Source: an uncultured Bacteroidia bacterium
Lineage (GTDB): Bacteria; Bacteroidota; Bacteroidia; Bacteroidales; UBA932
Length of the DNA stretch: 64,000 bases
NCBI GenBank assembly: GCA_902766255.1
Contig: CACXCS010000086.1
Span: 1-64,000 of the forward strand
Direction: 5' to 3'
The notes below the pieces were generated by a model. That model ran no database searches, was not told the origin of the DNA, and saw nothing but the letters and a program-made list of their open reading frames with translations. A program made the translations under genes and the position numbers. Below, piece after piece: positions 44,455-53,175 of this stretch (the first letter of the stretch is position 1; each line of letters starts with the position of its first letter).

Positions 44455-45765
44455 ATGAAAAGATTTCTCGTTTCTGCAGTTTTGGCGGCCGTTGCTCTGT
44501 TATCGGCTTCCGCACAGGATTTTAAGACATCCTATTTCCTGGACAATTATGTCTACAGCTACAGACTGAATCCCGGTGCCCAGCTCGAGGACGACGCTTT
44601 TACATTTTTCTCCGTAGGAATTGGCAATACTTCTTTATCCGCCTCTTCCAACCTGAGTCTGTCCTCGTTCATATTTGCCACTCCCAGCGGCGAGTATACC
44701 TGGGGCTTCGGCGAAACTATTCCGGACGATAAATTTCTCAGCCGTATTGATAAAGACAACTATCTGGCTCCTCGTTTGAGCCTTAATGTTTTCACCTTCG
44801 GCCATCAAAGCGAGGAGTCCCGTTTCGCTGTCGAGGCCAACGTCCGTTCTGACAGTTATTTCTACGCTCCTTACGATTTCTTTGCTGCCTTCAAGGGCGG
44901 ACTGAACGAGGGCCTAAGTACCAGCAAAGGCTCGTATGTCTTTGAAAATATGCAGTTTTCATCCACCAACTACGCCGAGATTGCCGCCTCCTATTCCCAC
45001 TCTATCGGTGACAATCTGGTAGTCGGCGGAACTGCCAAGGTGCTGCTTGGTATTCTCGGTACCAGGTTCAATATCAATCGTTTGTATGCCCATGACCTGC
45101 CTAACGGTGACTGGGGCGGCGACTGCGATGCTGACCTGCAGTTCTCCACTCCTATACTTGCAACCGCCTCTCTGGTCGAAGGAAAGAGTATCTACGATGT
45201 CCTTCAGGATATTCAGTTCGGCAAGGTCGGTGTGAACGGCTTCGGCCTCGGTTTCGACCTGGGTGCTACATGGCGTCCCACTCCCGAAATCGAGCTTGGT
45301 CTCTCCGTGCTTGACCTCGGTTTCCTCAGCTGGAATCCTAATATCAACGCCAAGATCCAGTATCTCAACAAAGATTTCGTAGACCTTGAGGATGCGCTTG
45401 AATTCCTGGAGGTAGACAATAAGAGTTTTACACAGGGCCTCAATTACAACATCCACGTATTCGGAAAATACCGCATGCCCTTCTACGACAAGTTGAGCGC
45501 CGGTCTCATCGGTACATGGCAGAAACACTTCAAAGAGGCTCGTCTGGGTGTTGACGTCACTCCTATTGATGCCATCAGCATTGCCGCGTCCGCTGCTTAC
45601 AACAACTTTGGTTTCAACGTTGGTGCTGCAATCAACTTCCGCTTCCCCGGCGTCAACCTCTTCATCGGAGCCGACTCCATCTCATTCAAGACCAACGAGG
45701 ACAAAGTCCCTGCCGGTCGCGGTGGCATGAACAACGTCTCTGCAGGTCTTGTGATTGCGTTCTAA
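44455..45765 (+). CDS. DUF5723-family outer-membrane protein
   Basis: A 436-residue exported protein starting MKRFLVSAVLAAVALLSASAQ. The early block SYFLDNYVYSYRLNPGAQ, repeated glycine/aromatic strands, and the terminal NNVSAGLVIAF (C-terminal Phe) mark a beta-barrel of the DUF5723 family, found across Bacteroidales with unknown role. It is the intact relative of the damaged copy at 4936-5408. Its stop overlaps that of the convergent acyltransferase gene by four bases. Confidence 0.85.
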   Translation: MKRFLVSAVLAAVALLSASAQDFKTSYFLDNYVYSYRLNPGAQLEDDAFTFFSVGIGNTSLSASSNLSLSSFIFATPSGEYTWGFGETIPDDKFLSRIDKDNYLAPRLSLNVFTFGHQSEESRFAVEANVRSDSYFYAPYDFFAAFKGGLNEGLSTSKGSYVFENMQFSSTNYAEIAASYSHSIGDNLVVGGTAKVLLGILGTRFNINRLYAHDLPNGDWGGDCDADLQFSTPILATASLVEGKSIYDVLQDIQFGKVGVNGFGLGFDLGATWRPTPEIELGLSVLDLGFLSWNPNINAKIQYLNKDFVDLEDALEFLEVDNKSFTQGLNYNIHVFGKYRMPFYDKLSAGLIGTWQKHFKEARLGVDVTPIDAISIAASAAYNNFGFNVGAAINFRFPGVNLFIGADSISFKTNEDKVPAGRGGMNNVSAGLVIAF

Positions 45766-46901
45766 AGCTGCTTTTCTACGGGGTTTCCGTAGATGTGCCA
45801 GAATATATCCCGAAGGGCGTCTCGATTGAGGCGCCTTTCCAGTTTGGATATCTTGTGCTCGGTGTACGCCTTGAAGGCAACAAGGTCCTGGGGAAGGTAC
45901 TCAACGCCGAGGAACTCGGATGTGCCGTGCATGAGGTCATAGCCCATGTAGTTGGTCTTCCAGAGTTTGTAGCCGCTGCGTATGCGCTTGTCGAGGATGC
46001 CGCGAAGCTGCTGGTAGCGGTCGTTGCCGCTGTGGCATGAAGCCTCGGCTATCTCTTCGTTCGTAAGGGGCTTTCCGATGTTCAGGTGGATGTGGCCCTT
46101 CTGCTGGCGGATGCCGGTAAGAATGCTGTGGAGGTCCTCCTTTGGCTTTTTTACGTAAGGCGCATCCTGGCTGAGGAGGATTTCGCGGGCTTTGCGGCTG
46201 TCGCAGGGTTCATATTCGTAAGAGATGCTCATGGGGACGATGTGCAGTTCTTCGAAGTTCTCCTCGAAGCTCTTTTCCCCGCTCATGTCGAACATCTTCA
46301 AAAGGCCCTGCTCGGTTTTGTCGATACCGTTTTTGGCGCGTCCTTCTTTTTGGGCCACCCAGATTGATGCCTTGCCGGAAGTCACGGAAAGACGTATATA
46401 CTTGGACAGAGTCTGGGAATTCAGGTACATCTGACGGGCGCTGATACCGCGTATTACTTTTATCATGCGGTTCGACTTCATCAGGTCCTCTATCAGTTTG
46501 TTGCTGATGAGGTTACTTCCCACGCACAACTCGGCGAAAGGCAGGCCGGAGTCAAGCATGGAATACAGGATGAGAGCCGGATCGAGCACTATGTCGCGAT
46601 GGTTGGAAACTGCGAGGAAGCGCCCGTCTATGCTCTTGAGGTTGGACATTCCGCTATAGGTGAAGCCCTCGGATGTACGTCCGAGGATTGCAGTTACGGC
46701 CCCGGACATGACGACGGTCTGGAATTCGTCGATACTGCCGATACGCCTTAGCATTTTTGCAAGGGCGTCGGCGCTTTCTTTTGGAAAGAGGTATTTGGAA
46801 ATCATCGGCAGGGCCGGATGACGGGAAATACGTTGGAGGGCTTCTACTGCTTCTGCGTCGCTGTAGGGGCGAATGTCTTCGAATTCGGAAAGATCAACCA
46901 T
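45762..46901 (-). CDS. PlsC-like glycerolipid acyltransferase
   Basis: A 380-residue protein of the lysophosphatidate/glycerol acyltransferase superfamily. SNHRDIVLDPALI is block I, with the catalytic His spaced one residue more than the usual NHx4D, and EGRAKNGID is block III. No transmembrane helix is clear, so it is probably peripheral. It is longer than PlsC (about 240) and resembles the Bacteroidota branch annotated as 1-acyl-glycerol-3-phosphate acyltransferases; the acceptor could be a lipid or an ornithine/glycine lipid precursor. Start ATG 46901 is chosen because the -7 box ends five bases before it; an ATG at 46922 precedes the box. Confidence 0.8.
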   Translation of the reverse strand: MVDLSEFEDIRPYSDAEAVEALQRISRHPALPMISKYLFPKESADALAKMLRRIGSIDEFQTVVMSGAVTAILGRTSEGFTYSGMSNLKSIDGRFLAVSNHRDIVLDPALILYSMLDSGLPFAELCVGSNLISNKLIEDLMKSNRMIKVIRGISARQMYLNSQTLSKYIRLSVTSGKASIWVAQKEGRAKNGIDKTEQGLLKMFDMSGEKSFEENFEELHIVPMSISYEYEPCDSRKAREILLSQDAPYVKKPKEDLHSILTGIRQQKGHIHLNIGKPLTNEEIAEASCHSGNDRYQQLRGILDKRIRSGYKLWKTNYMGYDLMHGTSEFLGVEYLPQDLVAFKAYTEHKISKLERRLNRDALRDIFWHIYGNPVEKQL

Positions 46902-46906
46902 AGCTG

Positions 46907-46914
46907 CAAAATTA
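46907..46914 (-). promoter_or_regulatory. -7 box of the acyltransferase gene; leaderless geometry
   Basis: Minus-strand TAATTTTG matches TAnnTTTG and lies five bases from ATG 46901. Confidence 0.5.
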
Positions 46915-46931
46915 GTACACAAAAGTAAGAA

Positions 46932-48134
46932 TTATCTTCTAAAGAGCAAAGAAGAATCGCCGTAACTTAAGAAGCGGAAACTATGCTCCAGGGCGTATTT
47001 GTAAATGGTTTGCCAGTCCCCTCCTACAAATGCGCTGATAAGCAGCAGCAGTGTGCTTTGAGGCTGGTGGAAGTTGGTTACCATCCTGTCGGTAATGCGG
47101 AAGTTAAACCCTGGCACGATGATGATGCGTGTGCCCATTTTGAGCTCTTCCAACCTATTGTCGTCCAGATACTTTACAAGGGCGCCCAAGGCTTCGGCTG
47201 TGCTATATTCCCATGTTCTGGTGTACGGGGCCCACTGCTCTACATCATGGGGAGAGCCGGACTCGATGCAGTACGCACCGGCATAGTAAAGACTTTCAAG
47301 GGTGCGGACAGATGTGGTGCCGACCGCTGTCAGGCTGCAATCTTTGTTAAGGATACGTTCCAGCAGCTGCTTCTTGACGATAAAAGGTTCTCTGTGCATA
47401 GGGTGGTCGGCGATAAGCGAGCTTTTTACCGGAAGGAACGTTCCTGCTCCTACGTGGAGGCAAACCCGTTGCATATCAACCTCCTTTGCCTTGAGTGCGG
47501 AAAGGGTCCGTTCAGTAAAATGGAGACCCGCGGTAGGAGCTGCAACCGAGCCTCTTATGCGTGCATAGGTCGTCTGGTAGCGCTCAAGATCGATGCTTTC
47601 TGTGTCTCTGTTAAGATATGGTGGAATAGGAACTCTGCCGCAAAGATCAAGGACTGCAGAAAACGGCATTCCGCCTTCCCAGGCAAATTCCACGGTACCT
47701 GTCTGCGCCTCGCGCTCCATAAGGCGCGCAGTAAGATTAATCGCCAAAAGTTCAGGTGAACTGCTGTCATAATGCAGAATATCATCTTTCCAGCGTTTTG
47801 CATTGCCTATAACGCACTCCCAGGAACATGTTTTCGTGCTGGCAAAAGCTGAATTGTATTCCGAAGGAGAATGAGGCTGGAGGCAGAATATTTCAATGTG
47901 GGCTCCGCTTTCGCGCTTGAAGAACAGGCGGGCCGGGACTACTTTGGTGTCGTTGAATACCATCATAGACTTGGCCGGAATGTGTTCTGGAAGGTTTTTG
48001 AAGCAATCTTCACTGCATTCACCGTCTCTGTAGATCAATAATTTTGATGAGTCACGCTCTTCGAGAGGATATTTTGCAATTCTGGAGTCGGGTAAATCGT
48101 AGTTATAGTCTTCAATATGGATTTCAGGTATCAT
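46932..48134 (-). CDS. queA: S-adenosylmethionine:tRNA ribosyltransferase-isomerase
   Basis: Transfers the ribosyl part of SAM to preQ1 in tRNA during queuosine synthesis. Motifs include YDLPDSRIAKYPLEERDSSKLL, the metal/substrate segment GRVPIPPYLNRD, GSVAAPTAGLHFTE, HVGAGTFLPVK and GTTSVRTLES, ending with NFHQPQSTLLLLISAF. Length is about 400 residues, somewhat above the usual 340-350. I start at ATG 48134 (MIPEIHIEDY); ATG 48143 is three codons upstream and also downstream of the promoter box. Confidence 0.96.
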   Translation of the reverse strand: MIPEIHIEDYNYDLPDSRIAKYPLEERDSSKLLIYRDGECSEDCFKNLPEHIPAKSMMVFNDTKVVPARLFFKRESGAHIEIFCLQPHSPSEYNSAFASTKTCSWECVIGNAKRWKDDILHYDSSSPELLAINLTARLMEREAQTGTVEFAWEGGMPFSAVLDLCGRVPIPPYLNRDTESIDLERYQTTYARIRGSVAAPTAGLHFTERTLSALKAKEVDMQRVCLHVGAGTFLPVKSSLIADHPMHREPFIVKKQLLERILNKDCSLTAVGTTSVRTLESLYYAGAYCIESGSPHDVEQWAPYTRTWEYSTAEALGALVKYLDDNRLEELKMGTRIIIVPGFNFRITDRMVTNFHQPQSTLLLLISAFVGGDWQTIYKYALEHSFRFLSYGDSSLLFRR

Positions 48135-48157
48135 TGCTCGCATATTTTATTGCAGTG

Positions 48158-48165
48158 CAAAATTA
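48158..48165 (-). promoter_or_regulatory. -7 box of queA
   Basis: Minus-strand TAATTTTG, 23 nt upstream of ATG 48134. Confidence 0.45.
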
Positions 48166-48513
48166 GTCATTATTTTTCTATTTGTATTGTTTACATTTGT
48201 AAATATTCGGCCATGCTTCAACTCCGGAGCTCAAGACGCGCCATCATGCTCTCATAAGAAAAACTAATAACAATTTTTATAAAAATGTAACATACACAAA
48301 ACCAAGCATTTATATTAGTTAAACTATAATTTGCTTTAGGTGTTTTGTGGTGTTTGCGACCACGGTGGAACTGCAGAGAGGAGATTTTGGAAAGATTTGC
48401 TATAAATAACTAACTATTAATCAATTATTTAATATAATTTAACTATATGAATAATCAAACTTGATTATTACCTTTATCCCCTCTCCCCTGCTGCTAAAAT
48501 AGCTCCTGTATGA
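48166..48513. other. AT-rich intergenic region with TGTAAA-type palindromes
   Basis: No gene seen. TTTACA-TT-TGTAAA at 48190-48203 is a perfect palindrome. A 9-bp inverted repeat, AATAATCAA-AC-TTGATTATT, lies at 48450-48469. A weak GTGGT/ACCAC hairpin lies near 48345. The rest is A/T-rich without a recognisable RNA. Confidence 0.5.
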
Positions 48514-48545
48514 ATTGCGTGAATAAAAACAATTTATTACCTTTG
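48514..48545 (+). promoter_or_regulatory. Promoter of the XRE regulator gene
   Basis: ATTG (48514-48517), a 20-nt spacer, and TACCTTTG (48538-48545). Transcription should start near 48552, inside the TGTAAAC direct repeat. Confidence 0.55.
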
Positions 48546-48560
48546 TAAACAAATGTAAAC
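48544..48560 (+). promoter_or_regulatory. TGTAAAC direct repeat, candidate operator
   Basis: TGTAAAC occurs at 48544-48550 and again at 48554-48560, one helical turn apart, overlapping the -7 box and the predicted start site. A related palindrome lies at 48190-48203. The position suits autorepression by the downstream XRE protein; this is inference. Confidence 0.4.
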
Positions 48561-48564
48561 TTGT

Positions 48565-48879
48565 ATGAACAATCGCATTCTCCAGTTTCTCGCGGCCGAG
48601 AACATCAGCCAGTCGCAGTTTGCCGACAGCCTTGGTGTCGCCCGCGCCAACATCTCCCACATTATCTCCGGCCGCAACAAGCCCGGATTTGACTTCCTGG
48701 AGAAAATAGCGTACAAATATCCGAATCTCAGTCTGGAATGGTTGGTTACAGGAAAGGGTAAAATGTACCGTGTAGGCCCACAGGAGGCCGATTTGTTCGC
48801 CTCCGCCCTCCCGCCAGCTCGCAGTATCGAAAAAATACTTGTTTTCTATACTGACGGCACTTTTACTGAACTCAAATAG
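48565..48879 (+). CDS. XRE-family helix-turn-helix regulator
   Basis: A 104-residue DNA-binding protein. The HTH_XRE domain covers residues 4-60: ISQSQFADSLGVARANISHI, followed by SGRNKPGFDFLEKIAYKYPNLSLEWLVTG. The last 40 residues are a short tail with no ligand domain. This size and the phrase LEWLVTGKG are common among Bacteroidota regulators of unknown targets. Directly repeated TGTAAAC motifs sit at its promoter. The next gene has its own -7 box. Confidence 0.9.
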   Translation: MNNRILQFLAAENISQSQFADSLGVARANISHIISGRNKPGFDFLEKIAYKYPNLSLEWLVTGKGKMYRVGPQEADLFASALPPARSIEKILVFYTDGTFTELK

Positions 48880-48913
48880 CCTTGCCCGCATTTTTTTTAC
48901 TACGTAAAATGAT

Positions 48914-48921
48914 TATATTTG
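48914..48921 (+). promoter_or_regulatory. -7 box of the PyrD-like gene
   Basis: TATATTTG, 13 nt before ATG 48935, giving a leader of about 6 nt. Confidence 0.5.
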
Positions 48922-48934
48922 TAGGTTAGATATT

Positions 48935-49729
48935 ATGTACAGCATACTTATCAGACCTATAACCAGGAGGGTAAAAGACAGCCAGAAAGCCTCCGCAATC
49001 GCCTTGGGTTATTTCAAACTCGAAGGTAAAATCCCCGGTGGCCGCTTTCTGAGCCGCCTTATCCATGGCAACCGCCCTGTCGGTCTGGAACGTGAAGTTT
49101 TCGGTCTCAATTTTTATAATCCCGTTGGACTAGGCGCCGGCCTGGATGTAAACGGAGAGTTGTACAACGACCTTAACGACCTGGGATTCAGCTTTGTAGA
49201 AATTGGCCCCTTCAGCGAGGTTGCAACCATCCGAAAGGCTATTGCCAAGCTTCAGTCCGATCCGCCAGACGATATTCTGGCCGCTTGCATTTCCGATAAT
49301 CACCTCCCCTGCTTCACCCTTGCTTACGACTTCTGTGATTTCTTTGTCATCGATATCTCTGGCATGAAAGATATGGAAGCATTTGACAGCATACTCGACA
49401 CTCGCCTGACCTACGAGATATATAAACCCGTAGTTGCCAAGCTTCCGGAAACTATCTCCACCGAGGAGTTAGACTATATCACTGAATACTGCCTGATGAA
49501 CAGCGTAGATGGCGTAGAGGCGCGTAATATCCAACAAATCACCTACTTGACACAAAAGTCCAAAGGGCGCCTCCCCATTATTGCAAATTGTCACATCAAG
49601 TCTCCTGAACAAGCTTACGAGGCTCTAAATGCAGGCGCTTCGCTCGTGGAGGTGCGTATGGGCCTGGTACGGCAGGGGCCCCGCCTTGTAGGCAAAATCC
49701 TTAAATATCTTTCGTCCAAGTCAAAATGA
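48935..49729 (+). CDS. Dihydroorotate-dehydrogenase-like protein, shortened and probably inactive
   Basis: The N-terminal third matches class 2 PyrD: VFGLNFYNPVGLGAGLDVNGELYNDLNDLGFSFVEIGPFS parallels the family's NPVGLAAGFDKNGE...GFGFVEVGTVTP. The usual KPRLFRLP...INRMGFNN segment and the catalytic N-x-S-S-P-N block are absent. The C-terminal barrel half (LPIIANCHIKSPEQAYEALNAGASLVEVRMGLVRQGP) still resembles the FMN phosphate site IxxxGGI...GA..V. At 264 residues it is about 60-70 shorter than PyrD. It is read as a divergent paralog, perhaps a pseudoenzyme. It overlaps pncC by four bases. Confidence 0.65.
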   Translation: MYSILIRPITRRVKDSQKASAIALGYFKLEGKIPGGRFLSRLIHGNRPVGLEREVFGLNFYNPVGLGAGLDVNGELYNDLNDLGFSFVEIGPFSEVATIRKAIAKLQSDPPDDILAACISDNHLPCFTLAYDFCDFFVIDISGMKDMEAFDSILDTRLTYEIYKPVVAKLPETISTEELDYITEYCLMNSVDGVEARNIQQITYLTQKSKGRLPIIANCHIKSPEQAYEALNAGASLVEVRMGLVRQGPRLVGKILKYLSSKSK

Positions 49730-50226
49730 ACGTAGAGCAAAAAATCGGCATTCTGCTTAAAAAGTATGGCTATACCCTCAGCGCAGCCGAGTCCTGTACC
49801 GGGGGGCGTATTTCTCACTTAATAACCACTGTGTCCGGATCTTCTGCTTACTACCTCGGGTCCGTCACGTCCTATGCTGTAAGCGTAAAAGTCAATGTCC
49901 TGAAAGTCCCCGCAGATGTTATCGCGACTGCCGGCGTTGTCAGCAGTGAGGTTGCAGCAGCCATGGCCAAAGGAGTCCGAAAGCTTACAGGGAGTACATT
50001 CGCTGTTGCCACTACCGGTCTTGCCGAGGGCGGAGATGAGCACTATCCGGAGGGTACCGTTTGGATCGGAGTATGCGGACCAGCGGGTACTTCCACCCTA
50101 CTATACCAGTATAACAACGGCCGGAAAGCCAATATCAAGCGTTTTACGACCGTTGCATTACATTTTTTGCTTAAGAATATTGAATCTTATATAAATACCA
50201 ATAAACCAACGGGTAAAACATTTTAG
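49726..50226 (+). CDS. pncC: Nicotinamide-nucleotide amidohydrolase (CinA C-terminal family)
   Basis: Deamidates nicotinamide mononucleotide to nicotinate mononucleotide in NAD recycling. The 166-residue stand-alone PncC domain shows LSAAESCTGGRISHLITTVSGSS (catalytic Ser in ESCTGG), YLGSVTSYAVSVKVNVL, and TGLAEGGDEHYPEGTVWIG. No N-terminal COG1058 domain is present. Its ATGA overlap with the PyrD-like gene shows translational coupling. Confidence 0.93.
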   Translation: MNVEQKIGILLKKYGYTLSAAESCTGGRISHLITTVSGSSAYYLGSVTSYAVSVKVNVLKVPADVIATAGVVSSEVAAAMAKGVRKLTGSTFAVATTGLAEGGDEHYPEGTVWIGVCGPAGTSTLLYQYNNGRKANIKRFTTVALHFLLKNIESYINTNKPTGKTF

Positions 50227-50279
50227 TTATGAGTGTTAACATTTTTGTTAACCGTGGTTTTTGACGATTTTGACCGATT

Positions 50280-51842
50280 ATGAGCATTCAAGATGATAAA
50301 ATCAAGGCCCTTGTCGAGCGCCGGCAGTCCGCTTCCAAAGGAGGCGGCGACAAGCGTATAGAGGCTCAGCACGCCAAGGGTAAATTGACCGCCCGCGAGC
50401 GTCTGGAGCTGCTGCTTGACCCCGGCAGTTTCGAGGAGTTCGACATGTTTGTCCGTCACCGTTGTACCAATTTTGGGATGGAGGCTGTACATACCGACGG
50501 CGACGGCGTGGTCACAGGACAAGGCACCATCGGTGGCCGGCTGGTTTTTGTATTCGCGCAGGACTTTACCGTCAACGGCGGCTCCCTGAGCAAGACCATG
50601 TCTGAAAAGATATGCAAAATCATGGACACAGCCGTCAAAGTCGGTGCACCTGTCATTGGTCTTAACGATTCCGGCGGAGCACGCATCCAGGAGGGCATCG
50701 ATGCCCTGGCTGGTTACGGCGAGATTTTCGAACGCAACATCCTCTGCAGCGGCGTCATTCCCCAGATCAGCATGATAATGGGACCTTGTGCCGGAGGTGC
50801 CGTTTACTCCCCCGCCCTTACCGACTTCACCCTGATGGTGGATAAAACCAGTTACATGTTCCTCACCGGTCCCGCTGTAGTCAAATCGGTTACAGGAGAG
50901 GAAGTCACCCAAGAAGAACTGGGTGGTGCCAATGTCCACTCTACTAAGTCTGGTGTTGCTCATTTTTCCGCTGAGTCAGAGGAAGATGCAATAGCTAAGA
51001 TAAAGAAACTCTTGAGCTTCCTTCCGCAGAATAACCTGGAGGAAGCTCCCCTTCGCCCTACCACCGACCCCATAAATCGGGCCGAGGATTATCTCAACTC
51101 CGTCATACCCGACAACCCCAACAAGGCCTACGATATGTACGGAGTAATCAACTCCATCGTGGACGACGGCGATTTCCTTGAGGTACACCGCAACTTTGCC
51201 CGTAACATCATAGTGGGTTTCGCGCATGTCGGCGGAAGAAGCGTTGGCGTCGTGGCCAACCAGCCGGGCGTGCTTGCCGGCGTTCTTGACATAAACGCCA
51301 GCCGCAAAGCAGCCCGCTTCGTTCGATTCTGCGATGCGTTCAATATTCCTCTGCTCACCTTGGTGGATGTGCCAGGCTTCCTCTGCGGTACCCAGCAGGA
51401 ATACGGAGCCATCATCAGCAACGGCGCAAAACTTCTGTACGCCTATGGCGAGGCTACCGTACCCAAGGTCACAGTCACTTTGCGCAAGAGCTATGGCGGT
51501 GCACACATTGTCATGAGTTGCAAGCAGTTACGGGGTGACATCAATTATGCCTGGCCTTCCGCCAACATAGCAGTCATGGGCGCCGAGGGCGCAGTGGGCA
51601 TACTCTACGGCAAGGAAATCAAAGCCGAGCCCGACCCCGCAAAGCAGGCTGCGATAGCCGAGGAAAAGAAAAGCGAGTACAACGAGCTCTTCTGTAATCC
51701 TTACCAGGCCGCCGAAAAAGGCTATATCGAGGACGTGATCGAGCCCCGCAACACCAGATTCCGCGTAATCCGCGCGTTTGAGGTGCTTGCCGGCAAACGT
51801 CAGGACATCCCCGCCAAGAAACACGACAACATGCCGCTATGA
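50280..51842 (+). CDS. mmdA: Methylmalonyl-CoA decarboxylase carboxyltransferase subunit (alpha)
   Basis: A 520-residue acyl-CoA carboxyltransferase that moves the carboxyl of methylmalonyl-CoA to biotin. Motifs include [50 protein letters not shown], the oxyanion region [16 protein letters not shown], and [15 protein letters not shown]. By sequence alone it could also be a propionyl-CoA carboxylase beta subunit. The downstream OadG-like, biotin carrier and OadB-type genes identify the Na+-pumping decarboxylase, which ends the succinate-to-propionate route. Confidence 0.92.
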   Translation: MSIQDDKIKALVERRQSASKGGGDKRIEAQHAKGKLTARERLELLLDPGSFEEFDMFVRHRCTNFGMEAVHTDGDGVVTGQGTIGGRLVFVFAQDFTVNGGSLSKTMSEKICKIMDTAVKVGAPVIGLNDSGGARIQEGIDALAGYGEIFERNILCSGVIPQISMIMGPCAGGAVYSPALTDFTLMVDKTSYMFLTGPAVVKSVTGEEVTQEELGGANVHSTKSGVAHFSAESEEDAIAKIKKLLSFLPQNNLEEAPLRPTTDPINRAEDYLNSVIPDNPNKAYDMYGVINSIVDDGDFLEVHRNFARNIIVGFAHVGGRSVGVVANQPGVLAGVLDINASRKAARFVRFCDAFNIPLLTLVDVPGFLCGTQQEYGAIISNGAKLLYAYGEATVPKVTVTLRKSYGGAHIVMSCKQLRGDINYAWPSANIAVMGAEGAVGILYGKEIKAEPDPAKQAAIAEEKKSEYNELFCNPYQAAEKGYIEDVIEPRNTRFRVIRAFEVLAGKRQDIPAKKHDNMPL

Positions 51843-52750
51843 TGAAAAAGCGAGCACTATTGTTACTTTTGCTGCTGCTTCCGTGCTTTAGCCTGCCAGC
51901 TCAGAATCTCTCGGATCTGATTATTTCCGAGGCAATGCCCGGCAGTCTAGAGTCGGTCGCCGACGATTATGGCGCTCATCCCGACTGGATTGAGCTTTTC
52001 AACACTTCACAAGGCACTGTAAACTTTGGCGGCTGTTTCCTAACTGACGATCCATCCGATCTTACCAAGTGCCGTATTACCAAAGATGACCGTTCGGCCC
52101 GTCTCGGTCCAAGGCAGGTTACGCTTCTCTATGCCGACGGCAAATCTACCCGCGGCACATATCATCTTGGCTTTACCCTTCCTTTAGGTGGCACCATTTA
52201 TCTTGTGAGCAATGATGGCCGTACGATTATCGACTCTCTGTATATCCCTGCTGATTTGCCGGAGGGTATGAGCGTCTCGAAGTTTGCCGGTGATAACAAG
52301 GAAATGGTGTTTGACAGCATTGCCCCTGCTGTGCCTTCTCCACGCTCTCTCAACGGCAAGCACAACCAAAAGTCACGAGCCCAGATAATGAAGGAGACTG
52401 ATCCTCACGGCTGGACACTCAGCGTCATTGCCGTCAGCGTGGTATTCAGCGCGCTGCTGATTCTTTTCCTGATTTACAATCTGTCCGGCAACATCTTTAC
52501 TGGCAAGTACAAGCGAAAGCCAAAGGCAAGAGATGCAGAAACAGCCGCAGCCATTGCCCTTGCATTGGAACTCAACCGGACTGACGATGCCGTACCTGCG
52601 GCTATAGCCATGGCTCTGCATCTTCATCTTGGTTCCGGCATTCACGACTCAGAGCCGGGAATTATCACAATTAAACGCAATCCCGCCTCCGGATGGAACG
52701 ACAAAGCGCTTCTGTTCCGCCGGACTCCAAATAAGAATAAAAATCAATAG
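51839..52750 (+). CDS. Lamin-tail domain plus OadG-like gamma/delta subunit of the Na+-pumping decarboxylase
   Basis: A 303-residue exported and membrane-anchored protein. The signal peptide (1-22) is followed by a lamin-tail domain (about 27-165: [33 protein letters not shown]). One transmembrane helix at about 195-218 ([24 protein letters not shown]) is followed by a cytoplasmic tail with repeated [11 protein letters not shown] and [11 protein letters not shown] helices, as in OadG/MmdD subunits. It should hold the decarboxylase at the membrane. The periplasmic lamin-tail domain is unusual for this subunit. Overlaps mmdA by four bases; 2-nt gap to the biotin carrier. Confidence 0.82.
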   Translation: MMKKRALLLLLLLLPCFSLPAQNLSDLIISEAMPGSLESVADDYGAHPDWIELFNTSQGTVNFGGCFLTDDPSDLTKCRITKDDRSARLGPRQVTLLYADGKSTRGTYHLGFTLPLGGTIYLVSNDGRTIIDSLYIPADLPEGMSVSKFAGDNKEMVFDSIAPAVPSPRSLNGKHNQKSRAQIMKETDPHGWTLSVIAVSVVFSALLILFLIYNLSGNIFTGKYKRKPKARDAETAAAIALALELNRTDDAVPAAIAMALHLHLGSGIHDSEPGIITIKRNPASGWNDKALLFRRTPNKNKNQ

Positions 52751-52752
52751 TT

Positions 52753-53175
52753 ATGAAAAACTATAATTTCAAAATCAACGGAAAAGACTACTCCGTAAGC
52801 ATTGACCAGGTTGAAGGCAGGAATGCCAGCGTTACCGTAAACGGCGTAAGCTATCAGGTCGAGCTTGACGGTGAGGCCCCTGCCGCTCCCGTTCAGGTAT
52901 CTGCAGAGCCTTCACCGGCACCGGTTGCAGCTCCTGCGGCATCACCTGTGCCCTCCGGTCCTGGAGCAGTAGTACGCTCCCCTCTTCCCGGTGTCATAAT
53001 CAGTATAGACGTAAAAGAAGGTCAGGCCGTTAAGAAAGGTCAGAAGGTGGCTGTGCTCGAGGCCATGAAGATGGAGAACGAAATCCAGGCCGATGCCGAT
53101 GGAACCGTAATTGCCATACTCGTTCAGAAAGGTGACTCCGTGCTGGAGGGGGCCGATATCATCAAACTCGGATAA
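52753..53175 (+). CDS. Biotin carboxyl carrier subunit
   Basis: A 140-residue biotinyl protein. The biotin site is EAMKMEN with Lys106, on a barrel-sandwich domain at about 70-140 (VVRSPLPGVIISIDVKEGQAVKKGQ). A Pro/Ala-rich linker (about 43-70) separates it from an N-terminal domain that docks on the complex. It carries carbon dioxide as carboxybiotin from the MmdA site to the membrane subunit. Its stop overlaps the start of the next gene (TAATG). Confidence 0.95.
   Translation: MKNYNFKINGKDYSVSIDQVEGRNASVTVNGVSYQVELDGEAPAAPVQVSAEPSPAPVAAPAASPVPSGPGAVVRSPLPGVIISIDVKEGQAVKKGQKVAVLEAMKMENEIQADADGTVIAILVQKGDSVLEGADIIKLG

Noticed and set aside
48166..48513. tRNA or structured RNA gene between queA and the XRE gene
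   Set aside because: No cloverleaf, and no strong hairpin with a T tract could be found; only short palindromes.
50235..50252. GTTAAC-ATTTTT-GTTAAC as an operator before mmdA
   Set aside because: The hexamer is itself palindromic and short; no second site or clear promoter nearby supports a regulatory role.
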